Part shown: piece by piece, positions 15,978 through 28,271 of the stretch
How the letters are laid out: every line of letters starts with the position of its first letter
Position numbering within the stretch: position 1 is the first letter of the stretch
Source of the DNA: Microbacterium tenebrionis
GTDB lineage: Bacteria; Actinomycetota; Actinomycetes; Actinomycetales; Microbacteriaceae
Direction: 5' to 3'
NCBI RefSeq assembly: GCF_903645325.1
Contig: NZ_CAHJXQ010000001.1
Coordinates: 372,001 to 436,000 of the forward strand
Length of the DNA: 64,000 nucleotides
Notes under the pieces: model-generated
Seen by the model: only the letters and a program-made list of their open reading frames with translations
Database searches by the model: none
Told to the model about the DNA's origin: nothing
Translations under genes and position numbers: made by a program

Positions 15978-16808
15978 TCAGACGGTGTGGCGAGTGGCCA
16001 TGGCAGCGAGGATCGCGCGTTCGACGGCATCCCAGTCGTGGACGATCATGGCGTAGTCGAAGCGCAGCGTCACGTAGCCCCAGGCGGCGGAGTTCGCGTC
16101 CCTGACGAGATCCTTGTGCCGATGGCCCTCGCTGTCGTGGTTCTCCTTGCCGTCGGCCTCGACGATCAGCCATCCGTCGATGAGGAAGTCGACCTTGCCG
16201 GTGCCGAAGACCCATACCTGGCATTGCAGGTCCCAGCCGTGATGCCGTATTCGCAGCCGGATCAGCGATTCCAGACCGCTGTCCGCGTCGTCGCGGGAGA
16301 ACGTGATCAGATCCTGGCCCCGACGATCGATCAGGCGGTGCAAGCGTCGCAGAGCCGGCGCGGAGATGAGACCCTTCCTGCGTGCCGACTCCAGCGCGAC
16401 GAAGAAGCTGTCTGCGCCGCGGCATCCGTAGACCTGCAGGAGCACTCGTTCGACTGCGGGCAGGCCGAAAGCGGACGGGGCGTCGGCGTGATCCCAGTGC
16501 GGTGTGCAATCGCACTCGGCCTTCTCGCCGTGCCCGTACTGATGGCGGTCTCCGCGCATCCACACGTGCACGCCGTCGACATCGTCGAGTACCCAGAGGC
16601 CGAGATGACGGGCTGCGGTCTCACACGCGAGCGAACCGCCGTGCGCGGCAGCATCCACCGCATCCGTGCACGCGTCCAAGCCGGCGTAGACGCCTCGGCG
16701 CACCCGACGGAGGAGTCCGACGGAGTGCTGCGACTCTATCTCGCGACGCTTGAAGTCAGCGCGCAGTTCGGCATAGGTCCAGATCGCCGGAGCCGAGGTC
16801 TCGCACAT
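15978..16808 (-). CDS. AbiEi-like/DUF559 endonuclease-domain protein
   Basis: About 276 aa. The N-terminal half resembles the AbiEi antitoxin winged-helix type (FKRREIESQHSVGLLRRVRRGVYAG) with a following beta region. The C-terminal half is a DUF559/Vsr-like PD-(D/E)xK nuclease fold: VDFLIDGWLIVEADGKENH, HRHKDLVRDANSAAWGYVTL. Such proteins are frequent and variable in actinobacteria; most have no tested function. The start at 16808 (MCETSAPAIW) is chosen because upstream codons run into repeat copy 3. The gene lies between repeat copies 2 and 3, which may matter for its spread. Confidence 0.75.
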   Translation of the reverse strand: MCETSAPAIWTYAELRADFKRREIESQHSVGLLRRVRRGVYAGLDACTDAVDAAAHGGSLACETAARHLGLWVLDDVDGVHVWMRGDRHQYGHGEKAECDCTPHWDHADAPSAFGLPAVERVLLQVYGCRGADSFFVALESARRKGLISAPALRRLHRLIDRRGQDLITFSRDDADSGLESLIRLRIRHHGWDLQCQVWVFGTGKVDFLIDGWLIVEADGKENHDSEGHRHKDLVRDANSAAWGYVTLRFDYAMIVHDWDAVERAILAAMATRHTV

Positions 16809-16908
16809 GAGGTCGAGCCTGCGGCATCCGTCCGTTTCTCTGCGTCGTGATTTGCGCGTTCCGTGGAGCATCCGCCCGCTCGCCACGCTGTGCAGAACAA
16901 CTCCCCCC

Positions 16909-16994
16909 GGGCACAACTTCGGATCTGAACGGCGACACGCCGCCGATCAGAGCGATCGTGCGGCGTGTCGTATGCGGCATCCGAACTTGTGCAC
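16909..16994. repeat. palindromic repeat, copy 3
   Basis: Outer arms GCACAACTTCGGAT (from 16911) and GCATCCGAACTTGTGCAC (16977-16994) flank a second inner inverted repeat CGACACGCCG (16933-16942) / CGGCGTGTCG (16961-16970). The whole can fold as a long hairpin between the DUF559-type gene and pstB. Confidence 0.85.
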
Positions 16995-17037
16995 GGATAC
17001 GGATGCGGATGCGGATGCGGCGGTGAAACGGCCCGGC

Positions 17038-17817
<780 letters not shown>

Positions 17818-17848
17818 TGGAATCCTTCTTGTCGGGTCGGAGGGCCGC

Positions 17849-18937
17849 TCAGCGGCCGGTCTTGGGCGCGAACACCTTCGCGATGATTCGGGCGACGAGG
17901 TTGAGGACCATGACGACCAGGATGAGCGCCAGAGCAGACGCCCAGGCCCGATCGATGAACGCCTCGGCGGGGATGCCGGGATACTTGGCCTGCATGTACG
18001 TGAAGACGGGGAGCGTGGCCATCTGGCCGCTGAACAGGTTCGTGTTCAGGCTCTGGACCATGCCGACCGTGAGCAGCAGTGGCGCGGTCTCGCCGATGAC
18101 GCGGGCGATCGCGAGCACGATGCTCGTGGTGATGCCGGCGATGGCCGTGGGCAGGACGACCTTGAGGATCGTCAGCCACTTCGGCACACCCAGGGCGTAG
18201 GCGGCCTCACGGAGCTCGTTGGGGACGATGCGCAGCAGCTCTTCGGAGCCGCGCACGACCACGGGGATCATGAGCACGGACAGCGCCAGCGAGCCCATGA
18301 TGCCCATGCGGGTACCGGGGCCGATGAGGAGGGCGAACACCGAGTAGATGAACAGACCAGCGACGATCGACGGGATGCCGGTCATGACGTCGACGAGGAA
18401 CGTGATGCCGCGCGCGAGCTTCTTGCCCGCGCCGTACTCGACCAGATAGATCGAGGTCATCAGACCGATCGGCACCGAGATGATCGTGGCGGCGAGCGTG
18501 ATGAGCAGCGTTCCCCACAGGGCGTGGACGGCGCCGCCTCCCGCGCCGACGACGTTGCGCATCGACATGCTGAAGAAGTCGGCGTCGAAGCGCACGAGAC
18601 CGTTGACGACCACGGTGTACAGCAGCGAGACCAGCGGCAGGAGGGCCACGACGAACGCGGCGGACACCAGGGCGGTCATCAGGCGGTCGGTGGCGTGGCG
18701 ACGGCTCTCTGCCACGGTGGAGACGATGAAGATCAGCACCATGTAGAGCAGCAGACCGACCACGAGTGTCATGGCGATGTTGAAGTCGGCGGGGTCTCCG
18801 CCGCTGTTCGCGAATGCGAAGATCGTGGCCGCGATGGCGAGGCAGACGACCAGCAGCGCCCATGGCGCCCACTTGGGCAGGTGGCCTGCGGTGTTCGAGG
18901 AGGTGACGGAGGCGGGGGCGACGGCAGTGGTGCTCAT
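17849..18937 (-). CDS. pstA: phosphate ABC transporter permease PstA
   Basis: 362-aa inner-membrane permease, longer at the N-terminus than many PstA proteins. A cytoplasmic segment and two or three extra hydrophobic stretches precede the usual core. The binding-protein-dependent transport domain contains the EAA-like loop [26 protein letters not shown]. It pairs with PstC to form the channel. It is adjacent to pstC (1 bp between coding ends). Confidence 0.95.
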   Translation of the reverse strand: MSTTAVAPASVTSSNTAGHLPKWAPWALLVVCLAIAATIFAFANSGGDPADFNIAMTLVVGLLLYMVLIFIVSTVAESRRHATDRLMTALVSAAFVVALLPLVSLLYTVVVNGLVRFDADFFSMSMRNVVGAGGGAVHALWGTLLITLAATIISVPIGLMTSIYLVEYGAGKKLARGITFLVDVMTGIPSIVAGLFIYSVFALLIGPGTRMGIMGSLALSVLMIPVVVRGSEELLRIVPNELREAAYALGVPKWLTILKVVLPTAIAGITTSIVLAIARVIGETAPLLLTVGMVQSLNTNLFSGQMATLPVFTYMQAKYPGIPAEAFIDRAWASALALILVVMVLNLVARIIAKVFAPKTGR

Positions 18938-18938
18938 G

Positions 18939-19907
18939 TCAGTTGGCTCCCGAGAACTCGGCGCGCCGCGAGACGATCCAGCGTGCGATGAAGTTGACCG
19001 CGAAGGTCACGATGAACAGGATCAGACCCGCGGCGATCAGGGTGTTGACGCCTTCGTCGTGCGCCTCGGGGAACCGCAGGGCGATGATCGCGGGGATCGT
19101 CGTCGGGTTCTCGGGGTTCAGGAGGTTGAAGGTCACGATGCCGAGCGGGGAGAGCACCAGGGTCACGGCCATGGTCTCGCCGAGGGCGCGGCCCAGGCCC
19201 AGCATGGCGCCCGAGACCATGCCGCTGCGTGCGAACGGCAGCACCGCCATGCGGATCATCTCCCAGCGCGTCGCGCCGAGCGCGAGGGCGGCCTCTTCGT
19301 GGAGGCGCGGCGTCTGCAGGAAGACCTCGCGGCAGATCGCGGTCATGATCGGGAGGATCATCACGGCGAGCACGAGGGATGCCGTGAGGATCGTCTTGCC
19401 GGTTCCCGACGGGGTCCCACCGAAGATCGGGATCCAGCCGAGGTTCGTGTTGAGCCACTTGTAGAACGGCACGAGCATCGGGGCGAAGGTGAGCGCGCCC
19501 CAGAGGCCGAAGACGACCGAGGGGACGGCGGCGAGCAGGTCGATGATGTAGCCGAGGACACCGGCGATCTTGCGCGGCGCATAGTGCGAGATGAACAGCG
19601 CGATGCCGATCGCGAGCGGCGCGGCGACGATGAGTGCGATGGCGCTCGCGTACAGCGTGCCGAAGACGAAGGGCCAGACCCAGGTGATGAAGGACTGGCC
19701 TTCGAGGATGTGGTTGTTCGAGGTGTCGGCCTTGAAGGCGGGAATCGACTGGACGATCAGGAACACCGCCACGGCGGCGAGGGTGACGAGGATGATGATT
19801 CCGGCCGCGAGCGCCGTGCCGGAGAAGACGCGGTCACCCACGCGCTTCACGGATCGGGGCGCCGCAGACGGGCGGGTGGTGTCGGGTCCCGTCGTTGTGG
19901 TTGTCAT
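18939..19907 (-). CDS. pstC: phosphate ABC transporter permease PstC
   Basis: 322-aa permease with six or more membrane segments. The EAA-like coupling loop is EVFLQTPRLHEEAALALGATRWEMIRM, and the core contains ALGETMAVTLVLSP, both typical of PstC. The start ATG 19907 gives MTTTTTGPDTTRPSA, a hydrophilic leader before the first helix. It follows pstS after 136 bp containing a stable hairpin, a common arrangement that lets the binding protein be made in excess. Confidence 0.95.
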   Translation of the reverse strand: MTTTTTGPDTTRPSAAPRSVKRVGDRVFSGTALAAGIIILVTLAAVAVFLIVQSIPAFKADTSNNHILEGQSFITWVWPFVFGTLYASAIALIVAAPLAIGIALFISHYAPRKIAGVLGYIIDLLAAVPSVVFGLWGALTFAPMLVPFYKWLNTNLGWIPIFGGTPSGTGKTILTASLVLAVMILPIMTAICREVFLQTPRLHEEAALALGATRWEMIRMAVLPFARSGMVSGAMLGLGRALGETMAVTLVLSPLGIVTFNLLNPENPTTIPAIIALRFPEAHDEGVNTLIAAGLILFIVTFAVNFIARWIVSRRAEFSGAN

Positions 19908-19963
19908 CTGAGCGGCTCCACGGTTTCAGAGAGAAGAGCTGGTGTTCGGGTCTTCATGCGGGT

Positions 19964-20008
19964 GCCCCCGCGGCGCTTGTCGATCCGTTCGATGAGCGCC
20001 ACGGGGGC
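19964..20008 (-). terminator. intercistronic hairpin between pstS and pstC
   Basis: Arms GCCCCCGCGGCGCTTGTCGA (19964-19983) and TCGATGAGCGCCACGGGGGC (19989-20008) pair over about 18 of 20 positions with a 5-nt loop. Probably partial termination or mRNA stabilisation that raises pstS over the downstream genes. Confidence 0.65.
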
Positions 20009-20043
20009 GTGTGACTGTCTCAGTGCGAGCTGAGAGTCGGGTC

Positions 20044-21147
20044 TTACTCTGCGACGATCGCGTCGATCGCGGCGTTGACCTTCTCGCGGAGGTCGTCCGA
20101 GATCGGGGCACTGCCGGCGGCCTCGGCCGAGACGTCCTGGCCCTCGGCCGACGCGACGTACTGGAAGTAGGCCTTGACGAGCGAGGCGACCTCGGCGTCC
20201 TCGTAGTTGACGCAGCCGATCAGGTACGAGACCAGGGCGATCGGGTACGAGCCGGCGGGCGCTGCGGCCGGGTCGACGGCGAAGGCGAGGTCGTGAGCCG
20301 AGCGGCCTTCCTCGATCGGCGAAGCGGCGACGAGAGCCGAAGCGGCCTCGGCGGAGTACGAGACGTACTCGCCCTCGACCTCGATCGCGACCTGGCCGAG
20401 GCCGGAAGCCTGCGAAGCGTCGGCGAAGCCGATGTAGCCCACGCCGTTGGTGATCGCGTTGACGACACCGGAGGTGCCGTCGGCTGCCTCACCGGTCGAG
20501 AGCGGCCACTCGTCGCTGGCCTCGTTCGTCCACACGTCGGGTGCGACGGCCTCGAGGTAGGTGGTGAAGGTCTCCTGCGTGCCCGAAGCGTCGGCGCGGT
20601 GGACCGGGACGATCGCCTGGTCGGGCAGCTCGACGCCCTCGTTCTGCGAGGCGATGGCCGCGTCGTTCCAGTTGGTGATGTTGCCGGCGAAGATGCCCGC
20701 GATGGTCGCACCGTCGAGGTTCAGGGTGTCGATGCCGTCGAGGTTGAAGGCGACGGCGACGGGCGAGATGTAGACCGGGACCTCGACGATCTCGTCATCG
20801 GTGCAGGCGCCGAAGCCACCGGCGGCGATCTCGTCGGCGCTGTACGCGCGGTCAGAGCCGATGAAGTTCGAGGAGCCGGCGATGAAGTTCTCGCGACCCG
20901 TGCCGGAGCCGGTCGAGGTGTAGTTGACGGTGGCGTCGGGGTTGGCGGTCTGGAACGCGGCGACCCAGGCCTGCTGAGCGGCCTCCTGCGAGGAAGCGCC
21001 GGTGGCCTCGATGGTGCCGGAGACGGTGGACTCGGGAGCATCCGAGCTGCCGCCTTCGGGGGTGGCCTCGTTCGCGGCGCAGCCGGCGAGTGCGAGAGCG
21101 GCGACGGCGCCGATGGCGCCGATGCGAGCGATTCGGGAGATCTTCAC
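20044..21147 (-). CDS. pstS: phosphate ABC transporter substrate-binding lipoprotein
   Basis: About 367-aa extracytoplasmic phosphate receptor. The GTG start at 21147 gives VKISRIARIGAIGAVAALALAGC: basic n-region, hydrophobic core and lipobox ALAGC. Conserved binding segments include TSTGSGTGRENFIAGSSNFIGSDRAYS and VPVHRADASGTQETF. It is first gene of the pst operon, about 70-110 bp downstream of a PHO-box-like repeat. The upstream in-frame ATG (21195) would put an odd sequence before the signal peptide. Confidence 0.95.
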   Translation of the reverse strand: MKISRIARIGAIGAVAALALAGCAANEATPEGGSSDAPESTVSGTIEATGASSQEAAQQAWVAAFQTANPDATVNYTSTGSGTGRENFIAGSSNFIGSDRAYSADEIAAGGFGACTDDEIVEVPVYISPVAVAFNLDGIDTLNLDGATIAGIFAGNITNWNDAAIASQNEGVELPDQAIVPVHRADASGTQETFTTYLEAVAPDVWTNEASDEWPLSTGEAADGTSGVVNAITNGVGYIGFADASQASGLGQVAIEVEGEYVSYSAEAASALVAASPIEEGRSAHDLAFAVDPAAAPAGSYPIALVSYLIGCVNYEDAEVASLVKAYFQYVASAEGQDVSAEAAGSAPISDDLREKVNAAIDAIVAE

Positions 21148-21215
21148 TGTGGGATCCGTTCGATCGTGGATGGGTTGAGGCCCGGTGCAGGGCACACAGT
21201 GACGCTAGGCGCGGC

Positions 21216-21256
21216 GGTTAACGAGAATCGACCCCGCGGGTAAACGGGAGGTGAAC
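21216..21256 (-). promoter_or_regulatory. PHO-box-like direct repeats upstream of pstS
   Basis: Minus strand: GTTCACCTCCC and GTTTACCCGCG are adjacent 11-nt units (21256-21235), and a third GTTAACC follows at 21222-21216. This matches the streptomycete PhoP box built of 11-nt GTTCACC units. A TAGCGT -10-like hexamer lies just downstream. The likely binder is the RegX3/PhoP-type regulator at 31236-31919. Confidence 0.7.
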
Positions 21257-21285
21257 GGAATCGGGCCCGTTGGGGCGGATGCCGG

Positions 21286-22244
21286 TCACGCCTTGGGGAC
21301 GTGGGTCTCGATCGAGATGATGCCCGAACCGGGGTTCGTGGCCGACAGATGCGCGACGGAGAACGCGGCGACTTCGAGGGCCGACGCGCTGCCGACGTAC
21401 GACCCGTGCATCGTCCCGGTGGCGAGGGCGAGCTCGGAGAGGATGTCGGGGAGCACCGGCCCGTGGCTGCAGATCACGGCGGGCTTGCCCGAGCGCACGC
21501 GCTTGCCGATGACGGTGCGGACGTCCGAGACGCCGTCCTCCCACGCATCCTGGCTGATGAGCTGGGTCTCCACCGGGCGCCGGTCGAGTGCTCGGGCCAG
21601 CGGCGTGACGGTCTGAACGCAGCGGACCGCGTCGCTGGTGACGATCTTGCGGATCCCGAATGCGCGCAGCGGCGCGACGATCGCCTCGGCCTGTTCCTTG
21701 CCCCGGGCGGTGAGCGGCCGTGCGGCATCCGGTCCGTCCCAGTCCGACCTCGACGCCGCCTTCGCGTGCCGCAGCGCGATGATCGGGAACGTGCGCAGCG
21801 CGCCGTCCGACACCAACCGTTCGAACTCGTCCAGGATCTCGAGGTCCACCGGATAGCTGAGGTTCTTGCGCGCCTTCTTCAGGCTCACCCACTCGAGCGC
21901 GGCGATCTCGCGGTTGGGGACGAAGGTGGACTTGCGGATCGCGTCGTCCGTCGCCTCCGCGGCCCAGTAGTGGACGACCTTCTGTCGCTTCGGGCGCATG
22001 AAGTAGCGGCTGACACCCACCGGAACGCCGAGGTGCACCCGGATGCCGGTCTCCTCGTGCACCTCGCGCACGGCCGTCTGCGCGAGCATCTCGCCGGGGT
22101 CGACCTTTCCCTTGGGCAGGGTGACGTCGCGGTACTTGGTGCGGTGGATCAGCAGGATCCGGAGCTTGCCCTCGGTCTGGCGCCACACGACCGCACCGGC
22201 GGCGTACACCGCCTTGTCGTCGCGGACGACCTGCACCGTCTGCG

Positions 22245-22248
<4 letters not shown>
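21286..22248 (-). CDS. Nudix hydrolase fused to a histidine-phosphatase domain (MutT1-like)
   Basis: 320 aa. The N-terminal Nudix domain has the full box [23 protein letters not shown] in two overlapping parts (G...E...REVHEETG). The C-terminal RHG/SixA-like phosphatase domain contains [15 protein letters not shown] and a second conserved His in [10 protein letters not shown]. This is the architecture of mycobacterial MutT1, which hydrolyses 8-oxo-GTP/dGTP and diadenosine polyphosphates. Its ATG overlaps the ppk stop (ATGA), so the two are coupled. The actual substrate here is inferred. Confidence 0.88.
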
Positions 22249-24410
<2,162 letters not shown>

Positions 24411-24465
24411 GGACTACATCTTCGCACCGCCAGGTGACGTGCGTGTGAACGAGTCGCCCGCCGCG

Positions 24466-25149
24466 TCAGGATGCGGATGCGCTGACTGCCTCGTCGTCAT
24501 GCACGTTGAACCGGTAGCCGACGTTGCGGACGGTGCCGATGATCTGCTCCTGGTCGCCGAGCTTGGCGCGCAGGCGCCGCACGTGCACGTCGACCGTGCG
24601 CGTGCCGCCGAAGTAGTCGTAGCCCCACACCTCGCTGAGCAGCTGCTCGCGCGTGAAGACGCGGGACGGGTGCGTGGCGAGGAAGTGCAGCAGCTGGAAC
24701 TCCTTGAACGTGAGATCCAGCGGGCGTCCGCGCAGCTTCGCCGAGTAGGACTGCTCGTCGATCGTGACACCCGAGGCCTGGACCCTTGTGGGAGCGGCCG
24801 TGGATTGCGCCTTCGCGATCGCCAGGCGGATCCGCGCGTCGGTCTCGGCGGGGCCGGCGTCGAAGAGCAGGACGTCGTCGATGCCCCAGTCGTCGGACAG
24901 CGCCGTCATGCCCCCCTCCGTGACGACGAGCAGCAGCGGTGCGTCCTGCCCGGTCGCGCGCAGCAGGCGGCACAGGGACTTGGCTCCTGCGAGGTCGGTC
25001 CGCGCGTCGACGACGACCACGTCGCTGTCGGGGGCGTCGACGAGCTGAGCCGGCTCGGCGGGGATCCTGCGCACCTGATGGGCGAGCAGTTCGAGCGCGG
25101 GCAGGACCTCTCCGGAGGGGACCGAAGACAGAACCAGGATCGAAGCCAC
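24466..25149 (-). CDS. glnR: GlnR-type orphan OmpR-family regulator
   Basis: 227-aa regulator of nitrogen metabolism in actinobacteria. The receiver-like domain is atypical ([47 protein letters not shown]). The C-terminal winged helix is almost canonical Gln[68 protein letters not shown]. The GTG at 25149 is chosen because AAAGGA precedes it by 6-7 nt. There is no kinase neighbour, as usual for GlnR. Position next to ppk suggests, but does not prove, crosstalk with phosphate control. Confidence 0.9.
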   Translation of the reverse strand: MASILVLSSVPSGEVLPALELLAHQVRRIPAEPAQLVDAPDSDVVVVDARTDLAGAKSLCRLLRATGQDAPLLLVVTEGGMTALSDDWGIDDVLLFDAGPAETDARIRLAIAKAQSTAAPTRVQASGVTIDEQSYSAKLRGRPLDLTFKEFQLLHFLATHPSRVFTREQLLSEVWGYDYFGGTRTVDVHVRRLRAKLGDQEQIIGTVRNVGYRFNVHDDEAVSASAS

Positions 25150-25240
25150 GCGTATTCCTTTCGGGTGACGGGACCGCCACCCAGACCGGCGGCCTGCACG
25201 GCGCCGTGCGCCCATGATACCGATGCGTCACAATGGAGGC

Positions 25241-25531
25241 ATGTCCGAACCCGCCCTCGCGCCCCGCAACGCCCTCGTCGGAGTCGTCATCGTCTGGGCC
25301 GTGGCGCTCGTCGCGGCGGTCGTGATCGGCATCGCCGTTCCCGAGGAATGGCGCGTGCCGTGGCTGCTCATCGGGTTCGGCGGAGCCGTGCTCCTCTCGT
25401 TCGCGCTGCAGCTGTGGTACGGCCAGACGAAGGGGTTCATCTTCCGGGTCGCGGCCAGCACGATCGGCGCGATGCTGCTTCTCGGCGTCGTCTCGGCCGG
25501 ATTCGGTCTCGCAGCGCTGATCCCCGCGTGA
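25241..25531 (+). CDS. small membrane protein, unknown function
   Basis: 96 aa with three predicted hydrophobic helices (NALVGVVIVWAVALVAAVV, WLLIGFGGAVLLSFAL, VAASTIGAMLLLGVV). The ATG at 25241 follows GGAGGC closely. It is divergent from glnR and followed after 23 bp by a tiny membrane ORF. I recognise no family; comparable proteins are common beside glnR in this group only as far as I can recall. Confidence 0.7.
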   Translation: MSEPALAPRNALVGVVIVWAVALVAAVVIGIAVPEEWRVPWLLIGFGGAVLLSFALQLWYGQTKGFIFRVAASTIGAMLLLGVVSAGFGLAALIPA

Positions 25532-25554
25532 GCGCTGCGCGGTAGAGTGGTGCC

Positions 25555-25668
25555 ATGGATCTCGTCGCCCTCGAATTCTTCTTCATCGGACTCCTCGGTC
25601 TCGCGAGCCTCGCGATCGTGTTCGTCGCCGGCGTCGTGCTGCGGAACCTGTTCCGCGGCCAGCGCTGA
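25555..25668 (+). CDS. very small membrane protein (37 aa)
   Basis: ATG at 25555 encodes a 37-residue peptide: acidic start MDLVALEFF, a single hydrophobic helix of about 22 residues, then a basic end RNLFRGQR. Topology would be N-out, C-in. The coding pattern (third-position GC, no rare codons) agrees with a real gene. It sits between two convincing genes with short spacers. No function can be assigned. Confidence 0.5.
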   Translation: MDLVALEFFFIGLLGLASLAIVFVAGVVLRNLFRGQR

Positions 25669-25690
25669 GCCCGGCTGACTCCGAGTCGTC

Positions 25691-26293
25691 ATGCTCGAGC
25701 TGCCGACCGATCTCCCCGCCGATCTCGCACCGCTGAGTTGGCTCATCGGCGTCTGGGAGGGCACCGGTGTCATCGAGTACACCGCGGGCGAGCATCATTT
25801 CCAGGGCGAGTTCACGCACCGGGTGAGTTTCAGCCACGACGGAACCGGCCATCTGAACTACTCCGCCACGGGCTGGATGAACGATCAGCAGGGCGACGCG
25901 CATGCGCCCCTGGTCGCCGAGACCGGTTTCTGGCGTCTGTCGCGTGCGGCGACGGAGGCGGATGCCGGGCCGGCACTTCTTCCGCCGATGCGCGAGGCGC
26001 CCGCGCGCACCGTCGACGACGTCGAACAGTTGCGTGCGGCGTCCGGCGGGTTCCCGATCGAGGTGTCGCTCGCCCACTCGGACGGCGTCCTGGAGCTCTA
26101 CCTCGGCGAGATCAACGGCCCGCGCATCGACATCGCGACAGATGCGATCGTGCGCCCCGCCGGCGCCAAGGAGTACGGCGCGGCCAGCCGCATGTACGGC
26201 CTCGTCGATGGACACCTGCTCTGGGCCTGGGATATTGCGGCGCTCGGCGCCGGGATGTCCTCGCACGCCTCGGCGCGCCTGGCCAAAGTATGA
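25691..26293 (+). CDS. FABP-like beta-barrel protein (nitrobindin family, DUF1794)
   Basis: 200-aa cytoplasmic protein. The N-terminal LSWLIGVWEGTGVIEY contains the family hallmark GxWxGxG, and the C-terminal part includes SHASARLAKV, the region bearing the His expected to bind ferric haem in nitrobindins. The barrel binds haem-NO in characterised relatives (mycobacterial Rv2717c, human THAP4). Its stop overlaps the start of the YgfZ gene (ATGA), a conserved actinobacterial pairing. Confidence 0.88.
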   Translation: MLELPTDLPADLAPLSWLIGVWEGTGVIEYTAGEHHFQGEFTHRVSFSHDGTGHLNYSATGWMNDQQGDAHAPLVAETGFWRLSRAATEADAGPALLPPMREAPARTVDDVEQLRAASGGFPIEVSLAHSDGVLELYLGEINGPRIDIATDAIVRPAGAKEYGAASRMYGLVDGHLLWAWDIAALGAGMSSHASARLAKV

Positions 26294-27417
26294 TCGTGTC
26301 CCTTCTGCACGACGCGCTCGCCGCGCGAGACGGAGCCGTCGAAGAGGATGGCGTGATCACGCACTTCGGCGATCCGATGCGCGAGCAGCGCCGTCTCGTC
26401 GACGGTTCGGCGGTCGCGCTGCTCGACGACCGCGTCGTCATCGAGGTGGCGGGTGAGGACCGTCTGACGTGGCTGGACTCGATCACCTCGCAGGCGCTCA
26501 CGCGGCTGGGAGCGGGGGAGAGCACCGAACTCCTCGTGCTCGACCCGCAGGGGCGCGTCGAGCATGCGGCCGGTGTGCTCGAGGACGGCGCGACGGCGTG
26601 GCTCATCGCCGATGCCGCAGACGCCGCGCCGCTCGCGACGTGGCTGCAGCGCATGGTGTTCCGCTCGCGGGTGACCGTGACCGTCCGCACGGACCTCGAG
26701 CTGCTCGGCTTCTTCGCCGGCGGTGCGGCCGAGGCTGCGGTGGCCGGGATCGCGGCGTCCCCGAACTCCACACCACTGGTGTGGGCCGATCCGTGGAGCG
26801 TCCTCCAGCCGGGCGGCTATCAGTACGCGCAGGTGGCGGAGCATCCGTCGGCCGAATATGCCTGGCGGGTCGCAATCGCTGACGCGGATGCCGCGGCATC
26901 CGCCCTGCCCTCGCTCGAAGCCGCAGGTGTGCTCGCGGCCGACGCGCTCCGCGTCGCCGCGTGGCGTCCTCGGTGGTCGGCCGAGGTCGACGAGCGATCG
27001 CTCCCGCACGAGTCCGACTGGATCCGCAGCGCCGTGCACCTGAGCAAGGGGTGCTACCGGGGGCAGGAGACGGTCGCGAAGGTGCACAACCTCGGGCACC
27101 CGCCGCGCAGACTCGTCGCCCTGCACCTCGACGGCAGCGACGATCTGCTGCCTGCCCGCGGCGACGCCGTCGTCGCAGGCGACGATGAGGTCGGCACGAT
27201 CACGTCGGTCGCCCGCCACTTCGAGGACGGACCCATCGCGCTGGCGATCCTCTCCCGTCGTGCGCCCCTCGGCGACCTCGTCGTGCGGACGGACGGCGGC
27301 GACATCGCCGCAGCGCAGCAGGTGATCGTGCCGGCCGACGCCGGCGCCACCGCCGACGTCCCCCGGCTGACGCGCCTGTCCCGGAGGCCAGCAGGTCAGG
27401 ATCCGCGCAGGGCCTGA
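26290..27417 (+). CDS. ygfZ: folate-binding protein YgfZ
   Basis: 375-aa GcvT-like protein that uses tetrahydrofolate in the assembly or repair of some Fe-S enzymes. The signature KGCYRGQETVAKVHNLG with its conserved Cys is present at about residue 255. DRLTWLDSITSQAL and LLVLDPQGRVEHAA are typical GcvT-fold blocks. The start overlaps the previous stop by 4 bp. The 3' end overlaps the convergent methyltransferase gene by 22 bp. Confidence 0.92.
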   Translation: MIVSLLHDALAARDGAVEEDGVITHFGDPMREQRRLVDGSAVALLDDRVVIEVAGEDRLTWLDSITSQALTRLGAGESTELLVLDPQGRVEHAAGVLEDGATAWLIADAADAAPLATWLQRMVFRSRVTVTVRTDLELLGFFAGGAAEAAVAGIAASPNSTPLVWADPWSVLQPGGYQYAQVAEHPSAEYAWRVAIADADAAASALPSLEAAGVLAADALRVAAWRPRWSAEVDERSLPHESDWIRSAVHLSKGCYRGQETVAKVHNLGHPPRRLVALHLDGSDDLLPARGDAVVAGDDEVGTITSVARHFEDGPIALAILSRRAPLGDLVVRTDGGDIAAAQQVIVPADAGATADVPRLTRLSRRPAGQDPRRA

Positions 27418-28238
27418 TCGATCGGAGCCACGGAGCTCCACGCGACGGTGAGTTCGCCGAGCCTCCAGCGTGCGCGTCCGCCGAGCACCGCCCACCCCTG
27501 GTCCTTCAGCGCTTCGACGGCAGCGATGAAGCGCTGCGTGGCGCCGAACGTCGACATCGGGGAGGCTCGGTCCCATTCGCGATCCAGGGCCACGAGCAGA
27601 TCGTGGATGCGCTCACCGGGAACATTGCGGTGGATCAGAGCCTTCGGCAGACGCTCGGCGACGATTCCCGGATGCTCCAGCTCGGCCAGTCGCAGCGAGA
27701 TCGTGAAGCTGGACGGTGCGCCGCTGCCGTCGACGTCCACCCAGCTGGCGATACGGCCGATCTCGTCGCAGGTTCCCTCGATCAGCACACCGCCGGGGGA
27801 CAGCCGGTCGCTCATGGTCTGCCAGGCGGAGCGGACGTCGGCCTCGTCGTACTGGCGCAGCACGTTCATCGCGCGGATGATCGCCGGTCGTCTGCCTCCG
27901 AGGATCGGCACCTCGAAACCGCCGCGTGCGAACGACACCGGCAGGTCCGCCGCGAACGGCGTGACGCCCGCTCGCACCTCGGCGAGCTGATCGCGCGCCG
28001 TCGCGACGCGCGCGGGGGCGAGCTCGAAGCCGACGACCTCGACGTCGGGGCGCACTTTCCGCAGCCGCGTGGCCAGCTCGAACGCGGTCACACCGCTGGC
28101 CCCGTACCCGAGATCGACGACCAGTGGATCAGCGGCACGCCGCAAGGCGGCGCTCGCCGCGATCGCGCGGTCGTTGCGCCGCAGCCGGTTCGTTCCGGTC
28201 GTGCCGCGCGTAGGGCGACCGAGCGGAGAAGGGGCCAT
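27396..28238 (-). CDS. SAM-dependent methyltransferase-like protein
   Basis: About 280 aa, class I methyltransferase fold: motif I VVDLGYGASGVTAFELA, acidic strand 2 VEVVGFELAPARVATA, then FEVPILGGRRPAIIRAMNVLRQY. It belongs to an actinobacterial group without a known substrate. The start at 28238 (MAPSPLGRPTRGTTGTNRLRR) gives a basic N-terminus; the longer frame upstream would overlap the gpmA promoter. Convergent overlap with ygfZ. Confidence 0.78.
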   Translation of the reverse strand: MAPSPLGRPTRGTTGTNRLRRNDRAIAASAALRRAADPLVVDLGYGASGVTAFELATRLRKVRPDVEVVGFELAPARVATARDQLAEVRAGVTPFAADLPVSFARGGFEVPILGGRRPAIIRAMNVLRQYDEADVRSAWQTMSDRLSPGGVLIEGTCDEIGRIASWVDVDGSGAPSSFTISLRLAELEHPGIVAERLPKALIHRNVPGERIHDLLVALDREWDRASPMSTFGATQRFIAAVEALKDQGWAVLGGRARWRLGELTVAWSSVAPIDQALRGS

Positions 28239-28271
28239 GAAGCCATTCTCCCAGAGCCATAGACTGGAGCC

